Of a stretch of DNA of 64,000 bases, positions 32,360 to 41,008 are shown piece by piece. The number at the start of each line of letters is the position of its first letter. Position 1 is the first letter of the stretch. The DNA comes from Sinorhizobium chiapasense (GTDB lineage Bacteria > Pseudomonadota > Alphaproteobacteria > Rhizobiales > Rhizobiaceae), in the NCBI RefSeq assembly GCF_036488675.1, contig NZ_CP133152.1:1302001-1366000 (forward strand). Direction: 5' to 3'. Below the pieces are notes generated by a model. The model ran no database searches and had not been told where the DNA came from. It saw only the letters and a program-made list of their open reading frames with translations. A program made the translations under genes and the position numbers.

Positions 32360-35071
32360 TCAAGATGCCAGTTCCTTGTAGTCGCTGTCTTTCGCAGTCG
32401 TTTCCACAGCTTCGTCGCTCACGAGATGGCCGTTTTCGAAGTACGCCTGGCGGTCGAACAGCTCGGAGAGAGCCGGATTGGCGAGAACCCAGACGATTGC
32501 CGGTTTGCGATCGTCCTGTCTCAAGAAGGCAAAGACGTTGCGGGTGATCTGCTCCTGCGCCCGCTGGTCGAGGGCGAGCAGCGGTTGATTGAAGACGTAG
32601 AAATCCGACATGCGGATCAATGCCCGCGAAAGATTGAGCTTCTGCCGCTGGGCCGCCGTCAGCCGCTTGCCGCCGACGCCGACGTCGAAGTCAAGTCCGA
32701 AGGCAAGCACGTTGTTGTAGAGTCCGAGCGATTCGAAGAGGTCGCGCACGATCGCGCGGATCCTCTCGGAGCCGTCGGTGTGCCTGTGGCCGATACGGCC
32801 GAAAAGCACATTATCGATGATGCTGGCCGATGCTATGTAACGGTTCGGCTGATAGTGCTCGATGATACCGACGAGATCCTCGGGCAGACCTTCGCTGAAC
32901 TCCCGCCGAGCTTCGACGACCTGAGACATCAATTCGTCGGACAGCAGGCCGAAACGATGGCGTGGCTCGATATAGCCGAAGCACAGCCGGATGATCTTGA
33001 TGGCATCATCCTCGGAAACGTCGTCGATTGCTCGTCCCCTCACCTTCTGGAGAAGCGCTTCATAGACCGGGATCTCTTCCGCCGTCATGAAGGTGAGTTG
33101 CTGGAAGAACGGGTGGTCGGGAGGCAGGTCGCGGAACAGTTCGACGACGTTGCCGGCGATTTCCAACCCCATCTCGTAGAACGTCTCGTGCAGGCCGGCC
33201 CTTTTCAAGACCGTCTTGAAGAACGGGTGGCTTTCAAGTGCCTTTTCCCACCGCGCCTGATTTGTCACCGTCCCGAAGAGCAAGTTTTCGCCGACCGTCG
33301 CCTCGACATTGTAGGAGCCAGGCTCAAAGAACACGACCAGATCACTGAGTTTCTCGGCCTCGAGGCGCCTGCGAAGGGCACCGCGCATGTCCACGATTTC
33401 ACCCGCAAAAGCTTCGTGCTGCGCGGGATTGATGGTCGAACGGACGGCAAGCGCCATGATGTCGTTTGTGAGAAGCACCGTGTCGAGCACCTCTCTGACT
33501 TTTGCGAAGAGATCATCCGGGCCGGTCGCACCCGCGGCTCCATAATCGATCCAGTCACTGTTGAGGTCGAGTGAGGGATTGCCGGCAAGCTTTGCTTCCA
33601 ACAATTCCCATCGACGATGGGCAGCCTTGTCGCCCTCGTAAACCACCTCTGTGAGCGGCGCGTGCTTGAGGCCGTAAAGCAGATTGTCGCCCAGGCTGCC
33701 CTGGAAGGTGTAGACCTCCGACGAGGCGTAGGAGATACGCCGCCCGACGACCGATTCCGGCAGGTCGTGGATATCGTCGTCGCCGACGACGATCCTGCCG
33801 CTTTCGGGCCAGGTCAGACGCCCGAAGGCCTCGGCGAGTGCCTCGCCGCCACCGGTAGAACCGCCCGTGATCGCGATGGCCTCGCCCGGCCGCACCTGCA
33901 GCGACACGTGTTCCACGACCTTCGAGCCGCCGTCATCGGACACGGAAAGATTGACGGCTGCAAGCGCCGCCGTGATCGGCGCCACTGAGGTTACGGAGAT
34001 CGCCTGGACAGTGGGATCGATCAGCGGCTCGACGCTGAACTGCTCGACGACCTGGGCGTACTTGACCTGCACGTCCTGGCGCGCCTGATCCCAATCGATG
34101 AGTTCTTTCAGCGGTCCCGGCAGGTCCTTGTAGGCACCGATCACCGCAACGAGCTGGCCGATATCGAGCCGGCCCTGAAGCGCGAAGTAGCCGCCGATCG
34201 CGTAGAACAGGAATGGGGTGACCTGCGCCAGGAAGTTGTTCAGGAACTTGACCAGGAACTTCCACTGATAGAGGTCGTAGCGGATCTTGAATATGCGGCC
34301 GAGGCGGGCCGCGATGTCGGCTCTTTCATAGTTGGAGGTGTCGTGCCCGCGAATGGTGCCGATACCGTCCACGATCTCGCTGACCCGTCCCGACAATTCG
34401 CGCGCCGTCAGCTGACGTTCGCGCCCAAGCACGATCAGGCGGCGACGCATACGTGGAATGATCACCGCCTGTATCGCGACGATGAAAGCGGCAATGAGAC
34501 CGAGCCACAGGCTCTGGAGCAGAATGAAGATCAGCGCCGTCAAGGCCTGGCCGCCGAGAAGCGCCGGTTGCACGAAGGCATCGCCGGTGAACCCGCCAAG
34601 TGGCTCGACCTCGTCCTTGATCATGGTCGAGATTTCGGCAGGCTTCACGCGCTTGAAGTGGCTCGGCGGGAAACGCAGCACGCGGTCGACAAGCTCGAAG
34701 CGGATGCGCCGCAGGAGGCGCTCGCCGAGCCGGCCCTTGTAGGTATTGATGTAGAACTTGAAGAGTCCGTTGATGATAACGAGCAGCAGGAAGACAAGGC
34801 TGAGGGCAAGCAGCATTCCCTCTCGCTCAAGTTGAAAGCCCGAAAACAGATTGACCTCACCGAAACCGGGCAGGTTGAAGGAAATCGGCAGGAAGGCCTG
34901 GGTCGCCTCGGGACCCTCGAAACCCTCGCCCTGAATCGGTCCGTTGACGATCTGCTTGGGGAGATCAAAGGACAGAAAATAGGGGATCATCGACAGCGCG
35001 ACGACAAGCAGGATCCAAAGCTGCTGCTTGCTCGTGTGAGTCCAGATGTAGCGGGAAAGACGTGTTTCCAT
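32360..35071 (-). CDS. Degenerate ABC exporter-like protein with expanded nucleotide-binding domain
   Basis: This is a 903-residue protein, against about 600 for a normal half exporter. Residues 1-345 form a type I exporter membrane domain with segments near 18-36, 86-105, 165-205 and 275-300. The ATPase part is unusual. The Walker A position reads GGSTGGGEA (403-411) with no lysine, the signature is LTAAQRQ (804-810), and Walker B reads DFYVFNQP (823-830), so the acidic DE pair has become NQ. The switch histidine is Asn865. The motif that normally follows the Q-loop once (GT..EN..YG) appears three times: GSLGDNLLYG (458-467), ATVGENLLFG (591-600) and ASIIDNVLFG (749-758). It probably cannot hydrolyse ATP in the standard way and may be a regulated channel, flippase or scaffold. 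It is co-transcribed with a cNMP-binding protein. Confidence 0.88.
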   Translation of the reverse strand: METRLSRYIWTHTSKQQLWILLVVALSMIPYFLSFDLPKQIVNGPIQGEGFEGPEATQAFLPISFNLPGFGEVNLFSGFQLEREGMLLALSLVFLLLVIINGLFKFYINTYKGRLGERLLRRIRFELVDRVLRFPPSHFKRVKPAEISTMIKDEVEPLGGFTGDAFVQPALLGGQALTALIFILLQSLWLGLIAAFIVAIQAVIIPRMRRRLIVLGRERQLTARELSGRVSEIVDGIGTIRGHDTSNYERADIAARLGRIFKIRYDLYQWKFLVKFLNNFLAQVTPFLFYAIGGYFALQGRLDIGQLVAVIGAYKDLPGPLKELIDWDQARQDVQVKYAQVVEQFSVEPLIDPTVQAISVTSVAPITAALAAVNLSVSDDGGSKVVEHVSLQVRPGEAIAITGGSTGGGEALAEAFGRLTWPESGRIVVGDDDIHDLPESVVGRRISYASSEVYTFQGSLGDNLLYGLKHAPLTEVVYEGDKAAHRRWELLEAKLAGNPSLDLNSDWIDYGAAGATGPDDLFAKVREVLDTVLLTNDIMALAVRSTINPAQHEAFAGEIVDMRGALRRRLEAEKLSDLVVFFEPGSYNVEATVGENLLFGTVTNQARWEKALESHPFFKTVLKRAGLHETFYEMGLEIAGNVVELFRDLPPDHPFFQQLTFMTAEEIPVYEALLQKVRGRAIDDVSEDDAIKIIRLCFGYIEPRHRFGLLSDELMSQVVEARREFSEGLPEDLVGIIEHYQPNRYIASASIIDNVLFGRIGHRHTDGSERIRAIVRDLFESLGLYNNVLAFGLDFDVGVGGKRLTAAQRQKLNLSRALIRMSDFYVFNQPLLALDQRAQEQITRNVFAFLRQDDRKPAIVWVLANPALSELFDRQAYFENGHLVSDEAVETTAKDSDYKELAS

Positions 35072-35282
35072 GTGCTGGCAACGTAACCTAACTTAAAATA
35101 CAGGATCGCCGATCGGGCCGGCGGAGTCCCGTCGCAAATGGTTCCAGTCCATCAAATCGTCAATGGACTTGCGCTTGATCCACGAAATCGTGACTGCCCG
35201 GCATGAGAGCAGAGCCCTGCCCCATGTCAAGCGGACACGAACCACGAATAACATCCTCGAACAGATCGCCCCTTCAGCAAGG

Positions 35283-35390
35283 CTAGAGCATTCTGCGTTC
35301 AAGTGGAATCACTGAAAGCAGAAGAGATACTCTGGATTCAAAGTTCTAGAGCGTCCTTTGGGCGTTCATTTGAACGCCCGGCGCTCTAGG
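35283..35390 (+). repeat. Mosaic intergenic repeat, family 1 (RIME-like), forward copy
   Basis: Two stem-loops are joined by a short linker. The first begins CTAGAGCATTCTGCGTTCAA and ends near CTCTGG; the second contains GAGCGTCCTTTGGGCGTTCA paired with TGAACGCCCGGCGCTC. The same element is found inverted at 59058-59163, and this layout matches rhizobial RIME1-type elements. Confidence 0.8.
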
Positions 35391-35480
35391 CGGTTCCTTG
35401 CAGACGTGGCGAGCATCCTCGGCTTGAGGCATACTCGCGCATGGCTTGCACTCGCCTACCTGCCAGCTTACAACAGCCTC

Positions 35481-36149
35481 ATGATGCATGCCACCCATAC
35501 TCCTCCCGAAGATTGGCACGAGAACGCCTATGATCTCGTCCGCGGGATTGCCGCCTATTCCGGCAGCGCCGTTGTGGCGGGCATCGGCAGGGTGATCGCC
35601 AGGCACCGGGATGCGGACATCGCCAACGCGTTCAACTACAAGCAGGTCGGCTGCAAGATCTGGGCACGCGACAAGCTGCTCGAAAGCGCCGGGTCGACTT
35701 TCGACCGAATCGCCGTGCTTGGTGGCTGGTACGGCGTTCTGCCCGCGATGCTGTTCGAAGACACGCGCTTCAACATCGGCGCCATCGACAGCTATGACAT
35801 CGATCCTGCGGTGGAGGAGGTCGCACGCACGCTCAATTCGGCGCATGGTGACCGTTTCCGCGCGATCACGGCGGATATGTATGCTCTCGACTATCGAGCA
35901 ATCGGAGCCGACCTGATCGTCAACACAAGTTGCGAACACATCGGCGATCTCAAGCTCTGGCTTGAGCTCATTCCTTCGGGCACTCGCGTCCTGCTGCAGT
36001 CAAACGACTATTTCAGTGAACCGACGCACATAAGCTGCGTCTCCTCGCTCGAGGAATTCCAGACGCAAGCCGGTCTTGCGACGCTCGATTTCGCAGGCGC
36101 ATTGCCGATGAAGAAATACAATCGCTTCATGCTGATCGGGACGGTTTGA
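35481..36149 (+). CDS. Class I SAM-dependent methyltransferase-like protein
   Basis: This protein of about 222 residues has a Rossmann-type SAM site: RIAVLGGWYGVLPAMLF near 75-91 as motif I and IDSYDIDPAVEE near 102-113 as the acidic motif, followed by ITADMYALDY and LIVNTSCEHIG. The open frame extends upstream to 35358, but its first part lies in the repeat element, so the start is probably ATG 35481 or 35484; no strong ribosome site is visible. The 3' end overlaps the convergent glycosyltransferase gene by 23 bases. The substrate is unknown; a sugar, lipid carrier or small metabolite is possible. Confidence 0.78.
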   Translation: MMHATHTPPEDWHENAYDLVRGIAAYSGSAVVAGIGRVIARHRDADIANAFNYKQVGCKIWARDKLLESAGSTFDRIAVLGGWYGVLPAMLFEDTRFNIGAIDSYDIDPAVEEVARTLNSAHGDRFRAITADMYALDYRAIGADLIVNTSCEHIGDLKLWLELIPSGTRVLLQSNDYFSEPTHISCVSSLEEFQTQAGLATLDFAGALPMKKYNRFMLIGTV

Positions 36150-37290
36150 CCTCTCGCTGTTGCAAGTGCTCCCTGAGGATCGCTGCAGTGCTGGCAGCGC
36201 CGGCGAGATCGAGCGGCGGAATCTCCGGCTTTGGCCGGACAAGCATCGCCTCTATGTCCCGTGCGAGCCGGTCGGACGTGATGCCCTCTTCGGGCAGAAC
36301 GCCCGCAAGGCCGAGCCTTTCGAGCCGCGTTGCGCGTGTGCTCTGCTCGGTTTCGCCGCCCGCCGTGAAAGGAATAAGCAACGAGCCGCAGCCGGCGCGA
36401 AGGATGTCGCACACGGTGTTGTAACCTGCCTGTGAGACGGAGAGCCGCGCGCCCGCGAGCAGGCTTGCAAAATCCTGACGAAAACGGAAGAGGCTGACCC
36501 CGTCGGGCGCTGCGGCGGCGAGGGCATCGAAATCGTCCTGCGGCAGGTTGGGCCCGGTAACGATGCACCAGCGAAGCGCCTTCGGCAGCATCGTTGCGGC
36601 CCCAAGTGCCGTACTGATCAGGTCCTTCCCAACAGCACCGCCACCCGCCGAGACCAGAATGTCGAATTTCTCATTTGCTTCAGCCGGCGGCGGCGGTGCG
36701 ACGAGCCCCGTGTAGGCAATCTTTTCAGCGATCTCGCCCGCAAGCGGAAAGGTTTCCTCAAGACGCGCAAAGGCCGGGTCGCCGTGGACGAGCACAAGGT
36801 CGAAATGCGCCTTGACCAGATCCACGGTCTCCTCGGCACGGCCGGGTTTGACCCGTTCCTGCAGAATATCGCGCAGCGAAGTCGCCACCAGCGGCCGCGG
36901 CTCCATGGCCGCAATGGCATCGAGCAGCGGCAGCAATTCGAAGCGCATCTGTCTGCGCCCGAACGGGAATGCCTCGATGATGACGACATCAGGCTTCGAG
37001 GCATGCAGCGCTTCGATCAACAGATTTCTGCGGTGCTGCTTGAAAGCGTCCGTGACCGGATGGCCGTCAGCATCGCTGAGACCGGAAAAACCCTTGTCGC
37101 CGGCCGTTACCGTTGGCAGCGCGATCGTCGCCAGGCCCTCGCCCGGAAACCCGGGAACGGGTGCGCCGCCCGTTACCATCGTTACATCGAACCCGTCGGC
37201 GGACAGCGCCTTCGCGATACGGCTCGCTCGCGCCAGATGCCCGATGCCGAGCAGATGCTGCACGTAAAAGAAGACGCGACGCTTGCTCAA
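36127..37290 (-). CDS. Glycosyltransferase, MurG-like fold (GT28-type), first of a pair
   Basis: The protein has about 387 residues. The N-terminal domain starts RRVFFYVQHLLGIGHLARAS, the glycine-rich acceptor site typical of GT-B enzymes of the MurG/COG4671 group. The C-terminal domain carries ILVSAGGGAVG and LSVSQAGYNTVCDIL, the UDP-sugar-binding region. The start is uncertain: TTG at 37290 overlaps the stop of the upstream gene (TTGA) and is preceded by AAGG, while GTG at 37305 is an alternative. The frame continues upstream but is antisense-like. It is the last of three glycosyltransferase genes in tandem. It should act on the cytoplasmic face, adding a sugar to a lipid-linked or soluble acceptor. 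Confidence 0.85.
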   Translation of the reverse strand: MSKRRVFFYVQHLLGIGHLARASRIAKALSADGFDVTMVTGGAPVPGFPGEGLATIALPTVTAGDKGFSGLSDADGHPVTDAFKQHRRNLLIEALHASKPDVVIIEAFPFGRRQMRFELLPLLDAIAAMEPRPLVATSLRDILQERVKPGRAEETVDLVKAHFDLVLVHGDPAFARLEETFPLAGEIAEKIAYTGLVAPPPPAEANEKFDILVSAGGGAVGKDLISTALGAATMLPKALRWCIVTGPNLPQDDFDALAAAAPDGVSLFRFRQDFASLLAGARLSVSQAGYNTVCDILRAGCGSLLIPFTAGGETEQSTRATRLERLGLAGVLPEEGITSDRLARDIEAMLVRPKPEIPPLDLAGAASTAAILREHLQQREVKPSRSA

Positions 37291-38534
37291 GAGGCCTTGC
37301 TCCACTCGTTTTGAAAGAGCTCTATCAATTGGCTGACGCTCGAATGATGGTCGAACTCGGCGCGAACGCGCCGTTCGGCGGTATCGCCGAGCCGCCGCCT
37401 GAGATCCGGATCGCGCACCAGCCGTTCGAGCGCCAGGGCAAGCGCCCGCGGGTCCTCGGGCGGCACGAGGAGACCGTTCTGATAGTCCGTCAGCAATTCC
37501 GGAACGCCCGAGACGGATGTCGAAACGCAAGGCAGCCGCTGGCTCGACGCTTCCACCAGAACATTCGGCAGACCATCGCGATCACCGTTTGCCGCAACTC
37601 GGCACGCCAGCGCGAAGATGTCGCTGTCGCGGTAATGCTGCAGCACGTCGGTCTGGTCGAGCGCACCCTTCCAGCGGACCCGTTCGGCAAGGCCAAGTTG
37701 GGTGGCAAGCTTGTTGAGGTCGCCGGCCAGTTCGCCTGCGCCGATATGATCGAAGCGCCAGTTGAGATCGGCCGGCAGGAGCGACAGCGCCTTCAGCAGG
37801 ATGTCGTAGCCCTTCTTGGCGACGGCGCGCCCGACGCTGACGATACGCACCGGATCGGCCGGGTCGGAGCCGTCGCGGCGGGAGTGGTCGCCGCCAAAGA
37901 CAGGGAAGCGGTCGAGATCGAGGCCGTGGTAGCTCAGATGCACCCGGGATTTCTCGGGCGTCAGGCTTTGCAGATGCTCAAAGCCGCTCCGCGTACAGGT
38001 AACGGTCCAGCGGGCACGGTCGAGTTTTCCGGAAAGTTCCCAGTTGGACGACGTCCAGATGTCCTTGGCATGCGCAGAGCAGGTCCAGGGGACGCCTGCG
38101 ATGATGCTGGCATAGCCGGTCACCGAAGCGGGTGTGTGGATGAAATGCGCATGAAGCCAGGTCGCCGCCCCCGGCCATTCGGCGACCAGCACAAGCGCCT
38201 GACCGAACCGCCGGACGCGGTTGCGCGACGGGTCACGCGTGAGATCCGCAAGGAATGGGCCAAGCGCGCGCCAGAAGCCGGCCTTCGGCATCAATCGCAG
38301 CGCGGCGCGAAGCACGCGCCACGGCTCCTCGTGCAGATATTCCGGCAAATAGTGGACGTCGGCGCGGATTTCGTCGTGCACGGGATGACGCTTGCCATCG
38401 GTCGGGCGGCGGAGTGCGACGAGAACGAGTTCGTGCCCGGCCCTTTCGAGGCCGAGCAGTTCCTGCGCAATGAAGGTTTCCGACAGGCGCGGATAGCCTT
38501 TCAGGATGACGGCAATCTTGCGATTTGGCGACAC
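37287..38534 (-). CDS. Glycosyltransferase family 4
   Basis: This 415-residue GT-B enzyme starts SPNRKIAVILKGYPRLSETFIAQEL, the usual opening of exopolysaccharide GT4 proteins. The C-terminal half has VSVGRAVAKKGYDILL near 258-273 and LVEASSQRLPCVSTSVSGVPEL near 334-355 (the EX7E nucleotide-sugar motif lies here), with LLVPPEDPRALA next. It retains the donor sugar configuration. It overlaps the downstream glycosyltransferase and ends four bases from the upstream one, so three genes form one unit. The role is assembly of a surface or secreted glycan. Confidence 0.92.
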   Translation of the reverse strand: MSPNRKIAVILKGYPRLSETFIAQELLGLERAGHELVLVALRRPTDGKRHPVHDEIRADVHYLPEYLHEEPWRVLRAALRLMPKAGFWRALGPFLADLTRDPSRNRVRRFGQALVLVAEWPGAATWLHAHFIHTPASVTGYASIIAGVPWTCSAHAKDIWTSSNWELSGKLDRARWTVTCTRSGFEHLQSLTPEKSRVHLSYHGLDLDRFPVFGGDHSRRDGSDPADPVRIVSVGRAVAKKGYDILLKALSLLPADLNWRFDHIGAGELAGDLNKLATQLGLAERVRWKGALDQTDVLQHYRDSDIFALACRVAANGDRDGLPNVLVEASSQRLPCVSTSVSGVPELLTDYQNGLLVPPEDPRALALALERLVRDPDLRRRLGDTAERRVRAEFDHHSSVSQLIELFQNEWSKAS

Positions 38535-38538
38535 TGGG

Positions 38539-39753
38539 TCAGCTCGTCTGCTTCACGATGCTCAGGTGCTCTTTCGATCTGTGATCGAGCCAGCTGCCAA
38601 CAAGCTCGGAGATGTGGACAAGGCCCTCGAGCCTCAGGCCATTGGCCGCGCGCGAGGGAGGCGCACGCCCCGGCAAAGCCTTCAACGCGGCCGCGAACCG
38701 CAGCGGATCCTCGGCCTCATGGGGGAGCAGCATCTCGACGAGACCAAGTTCAGACGCACGTCGAGCTCGGATCAACTGCTCCTCCCGCGGTTCGAGACGC
38801 GGCACGATCAGGGCCGGCTTGTCGAACGAGAGAATCTCGCAGTAGGTGTTGTAGCCGCCCATCGAGACGACCCCTCTCGCGCCGGCGATCAGCTCCTCCA
38901 TGCGATTGTCGAACTCGATTATCTTGATGAACGGAATGCGACCGCCCTTCTTGATCAGCTTGTTTCGCTGCTTGGCCGGCATGTAGGGCCCAAGCACCAC
39001 GAGGGCATTGTGCGTCAGTTCGGGATCCTGCTGATAGGCGTGGATCACATCATGAATGAGTTCGGCGCCGTCGCCGCCGCCACCGGTCGTGACGAGGATA
39101 TAGTCGCCTTCCGGCCTGTGGTCAGGCAGTCCGTCATGCGGAACGCTTCGTTGCAGGAAACCGACGAAGTTCATGCGTTCGTGGACGGCCGCTGGCACCT
39201 CAAGGCCCACCAGCGGATCGTAAAAGTCCGGCGGCCCATAGACCCAGATCGCATCGTAGAACTGCTCGATCTTGCGCATGGTGTCGCGACGCTTCCATTC
39301 GACCTCGAGCAGGTGCGGCGCGTCCATGATCTCGCGAAGCCCAAGCACCAACTTCGTCCCATGGGTCTTCAGATAGGTGAGCGTATCCTCGACCTCGCCA
39401 CGCAGGCCCATGGGTTCCTTGTCGACAATGAAGATGTCCGGCTTGAACGTCTCGGCCGTCGAGCGGATGATCGACTGGCGCATCTTCAGCGTCTCGTGCA
39501 GTTCGATATGCCGATCGAGCGAGGTGTATTCACCGTTTCTGAGTTTGATGACGCTCGGAATCTTCACGAAGTCGACGCGTGCACGATAATCGAAGGCCCC
39601 GGCGATCGTTGCGCCGGAGATGATCAGGACCTGCAACCCGCTATAGTCTTCCACGAGCGCGTGTGCGATCGTCCGACAACGCCGCAGGTGACCGAGCCCG
39701 AAAGTGTCGTGGCTGTACATGAGGATCCGGGCATCCTCGAAACGCCGTACCAT
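38539..39753 (-). CDS. Glycosyltransferase, MurG-like fold (COG4671 type), second of a pair
   Basis: This 404-residue protein begins MVRRFEDARILMYSHDTFGLGHLRR. HDTFGLGHLRR is the acceptor-loop motif of this family. The C-terminal half contains YILVTTGGGGDGAELI and ARGVVSMGGYNTYCEILSF, equivalent to the donor site. The closest relative in the window is the protein at 36127-37290, with which it shares GHL.R and GGYNT; the two are ancient paralogues. The ATG at 39753 is preceded by AAGG, and the upstream frame is spacer. It sits 79 bases after the Opp-type permease gene, so it may be the tail of that operon or start its own. Confidence 0.88.
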   Translation of the reverse strand: MVRRFEDARILMYSHDTFGLGHLRRCRTIAHALVEDYSGLQVLIISGATIAGAFDYRARVDFVKIPSVIKLRNGEYTSLDRHIELHETLKMRQSIIRSTAETFKPDIFIVDKEPMGLRGEVEDTLTYLKTHGTKLVLGLREIMDAPHLLEVEWKRRDTMRKIEQFYDAIWVYGPPDFYDPLVGLEVPAAVHERMNFVGFLQRSVPHDGLPDHRPEGDYILVTTGGGGDGAELIHDVIHAYQQDPELTHNALVVLGPYMPAKQRNKLIKKGGRIPFIKIIEFDNRMEELIAGARGVVSMGGYNTYCEILSFDKPALIVPRLEPREEQLIRARRASELGLVEMLLPHEAEDPLRFAAALKALPGRAPPSRAANGLRLEGLVHISELVGSWLDHRSKEHLSIVKQTS

Positions 39754-39832
39754 GCGAAGAACCTTTCGCTCATTATTGGAAGGGCCTGCAACAGGATGCA
39801 GCGCCCGCGGGCAGTCAAAGGAAGTGCCGGCC

Positions 39833-41008
39833 TTATTTGTAGGGATCGGCGGCGTCGCGCAACCCATCTCCCAGGAAGTTGAACGCCAAAATCACAAGAA
39901 TGACTGGTACAGTCGGAAACAGCAGCCAAGGATAGAAAGCAATAACGCTGACGCTCTTTGCCTCCGTCAGCAGGATGCCCCAGCTCGTTATCGGCGGGCG
40001 CAATCCCAACCCCAGGAAGCTCAGCGCAGTCTCGCCGAGGATCATGCCGGGAATGGAGATCGTCGCCGTTGCAATAAGATGGGACATGAATCCCGGCACG
40101 AGGTGGCGCCCGATGATGCGGCTGCTTTTCGCGCCCATCAATTGGGCCGCAAGCACATAATCCTCCTCGCGAAGGGCAAGCAGCTTCGAGCGAACGGCCC
40201 GCGCAAGCCCGGTCCAATCGAGAAGCCCCAGGATCACGGTGATACCGAGATAGATTAGGATCGGGCTCCATGTGGCTGGCATGATCGCGGCAAGCGACAG
40301 CCACAGTGGAATGCTCGGAATCGACTGGAGCACCTCGATCAACCGCTGGACCAAGAGGTCGAACACGCCGCCGTGGTAGCCGGCAAGGCCACCGATGACG
40401 ATGCCGAGCACGAAGCTAACTGTAATGCCGAGAAGGCCGATCGTCAGCGAAATCCGCGCGCCGTAGATAATACGCGACAACACATCGCGTCCGAGCCTAT
40501 CGGTGCCCAGGAGGAAGAGCTGACCGCCCTCGGCAGGGCAGGCCAGATGCAGGTTGCTCTCGAAGAGTCCCCAGAAACGATAACCGTCACCGCGGCAGAA
40601 GAATCGGATCGGCTGGATGTCCGAAGGATTGTCCGCGTAGTCCCGCTTCAGCGTTTCCATGTCCAGAGTCATCGTCCGGCCGTAGACGAAAGGACCGACG
40701 AACGCGCCTTCATGGAAAAAATGCACTCGCTGCGGCGGCGCGAAGATGAAATCGACATTGCGCGTGTGCAGGTTATACGGCGCCAGAAACTCGCAAAAGA
40801 GAATCATGACGTAGAGGGCTGCCAGGAAAATACCGGAGGCGAGCGCCAGCTTGTGCCGCTTGAACTTCCACCACATCAGGCGCAGTTGCGACGCCTGGTT
40901 CACGCGCACCTGCTCCTCCGTCATCACCTCGACGGAATAGGGATCGAACGGGGCGGTTGATACGTAATGCGGCAGGGGTTCGCCGGGCGCCGGTATAGGT
41001 GACGTCAC
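39833..41008 (-). CDS. Opp-type ABC permease C (peptide/oligosaccharide)
   Basis: This 391-residue permease has a cytoplasmic N-terminus, TM1 at about 55-76, and then an unusually long extracytoplasmic loop of about 110 residues (VHFFHEGAFVGPFVYGRTM, then IRFFCRGDGYRFWGL and GGQLFLLGTDRLGRD) before the remaining five segments. The DppC core carries the EAA-like loop REEDYVLAAQLMGAKSSRII. The long loop is typical of a subgroup of Opp-like importers that includes oligosaccharide systems. It overlaps permease B by four bases (41005-41008). Confidence 0.93.
   Translation of the reverse strand: MTSPIPAPGEPLPHYVSTAPFDPYSVEVMTEEQVRVNQASQLRLMWWKFKRHKLALASGIFLAALYVMILFCEFLAPYNLHTRNVDFIFAPPQRVHFFHEGAFVGPFVYGRTMTLDMETLKRDYADNPSDIQPIRFFCRGDGYRFWGLFESNLHLACPAEGGQLFLLGTDRLGRDVLSRIIYGARISLTIGLLGITVSFVLGIVIGGLAGYHGGVFDLLVQRLIEVLQSIPSIPLWLSLAAIMPATWSPILIYLGITVILGLLDWTGLARAVRSKLLALREEDYVLAAQLMGAKSSRIIGRHLVPGFMSHLIATATISIPGMILGETALSFLGLGLRPPITSWGILLTEAKSVSVIAFYPWLLFPTVPVILVILAFNFLGDGLRDAADPYK

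Noticed and set aside
37113..39882. Two long plus-strand frames over the glycosyltransferase genes
   Set aside because: They are shadows of three genes with GT motifs on the minus strand.
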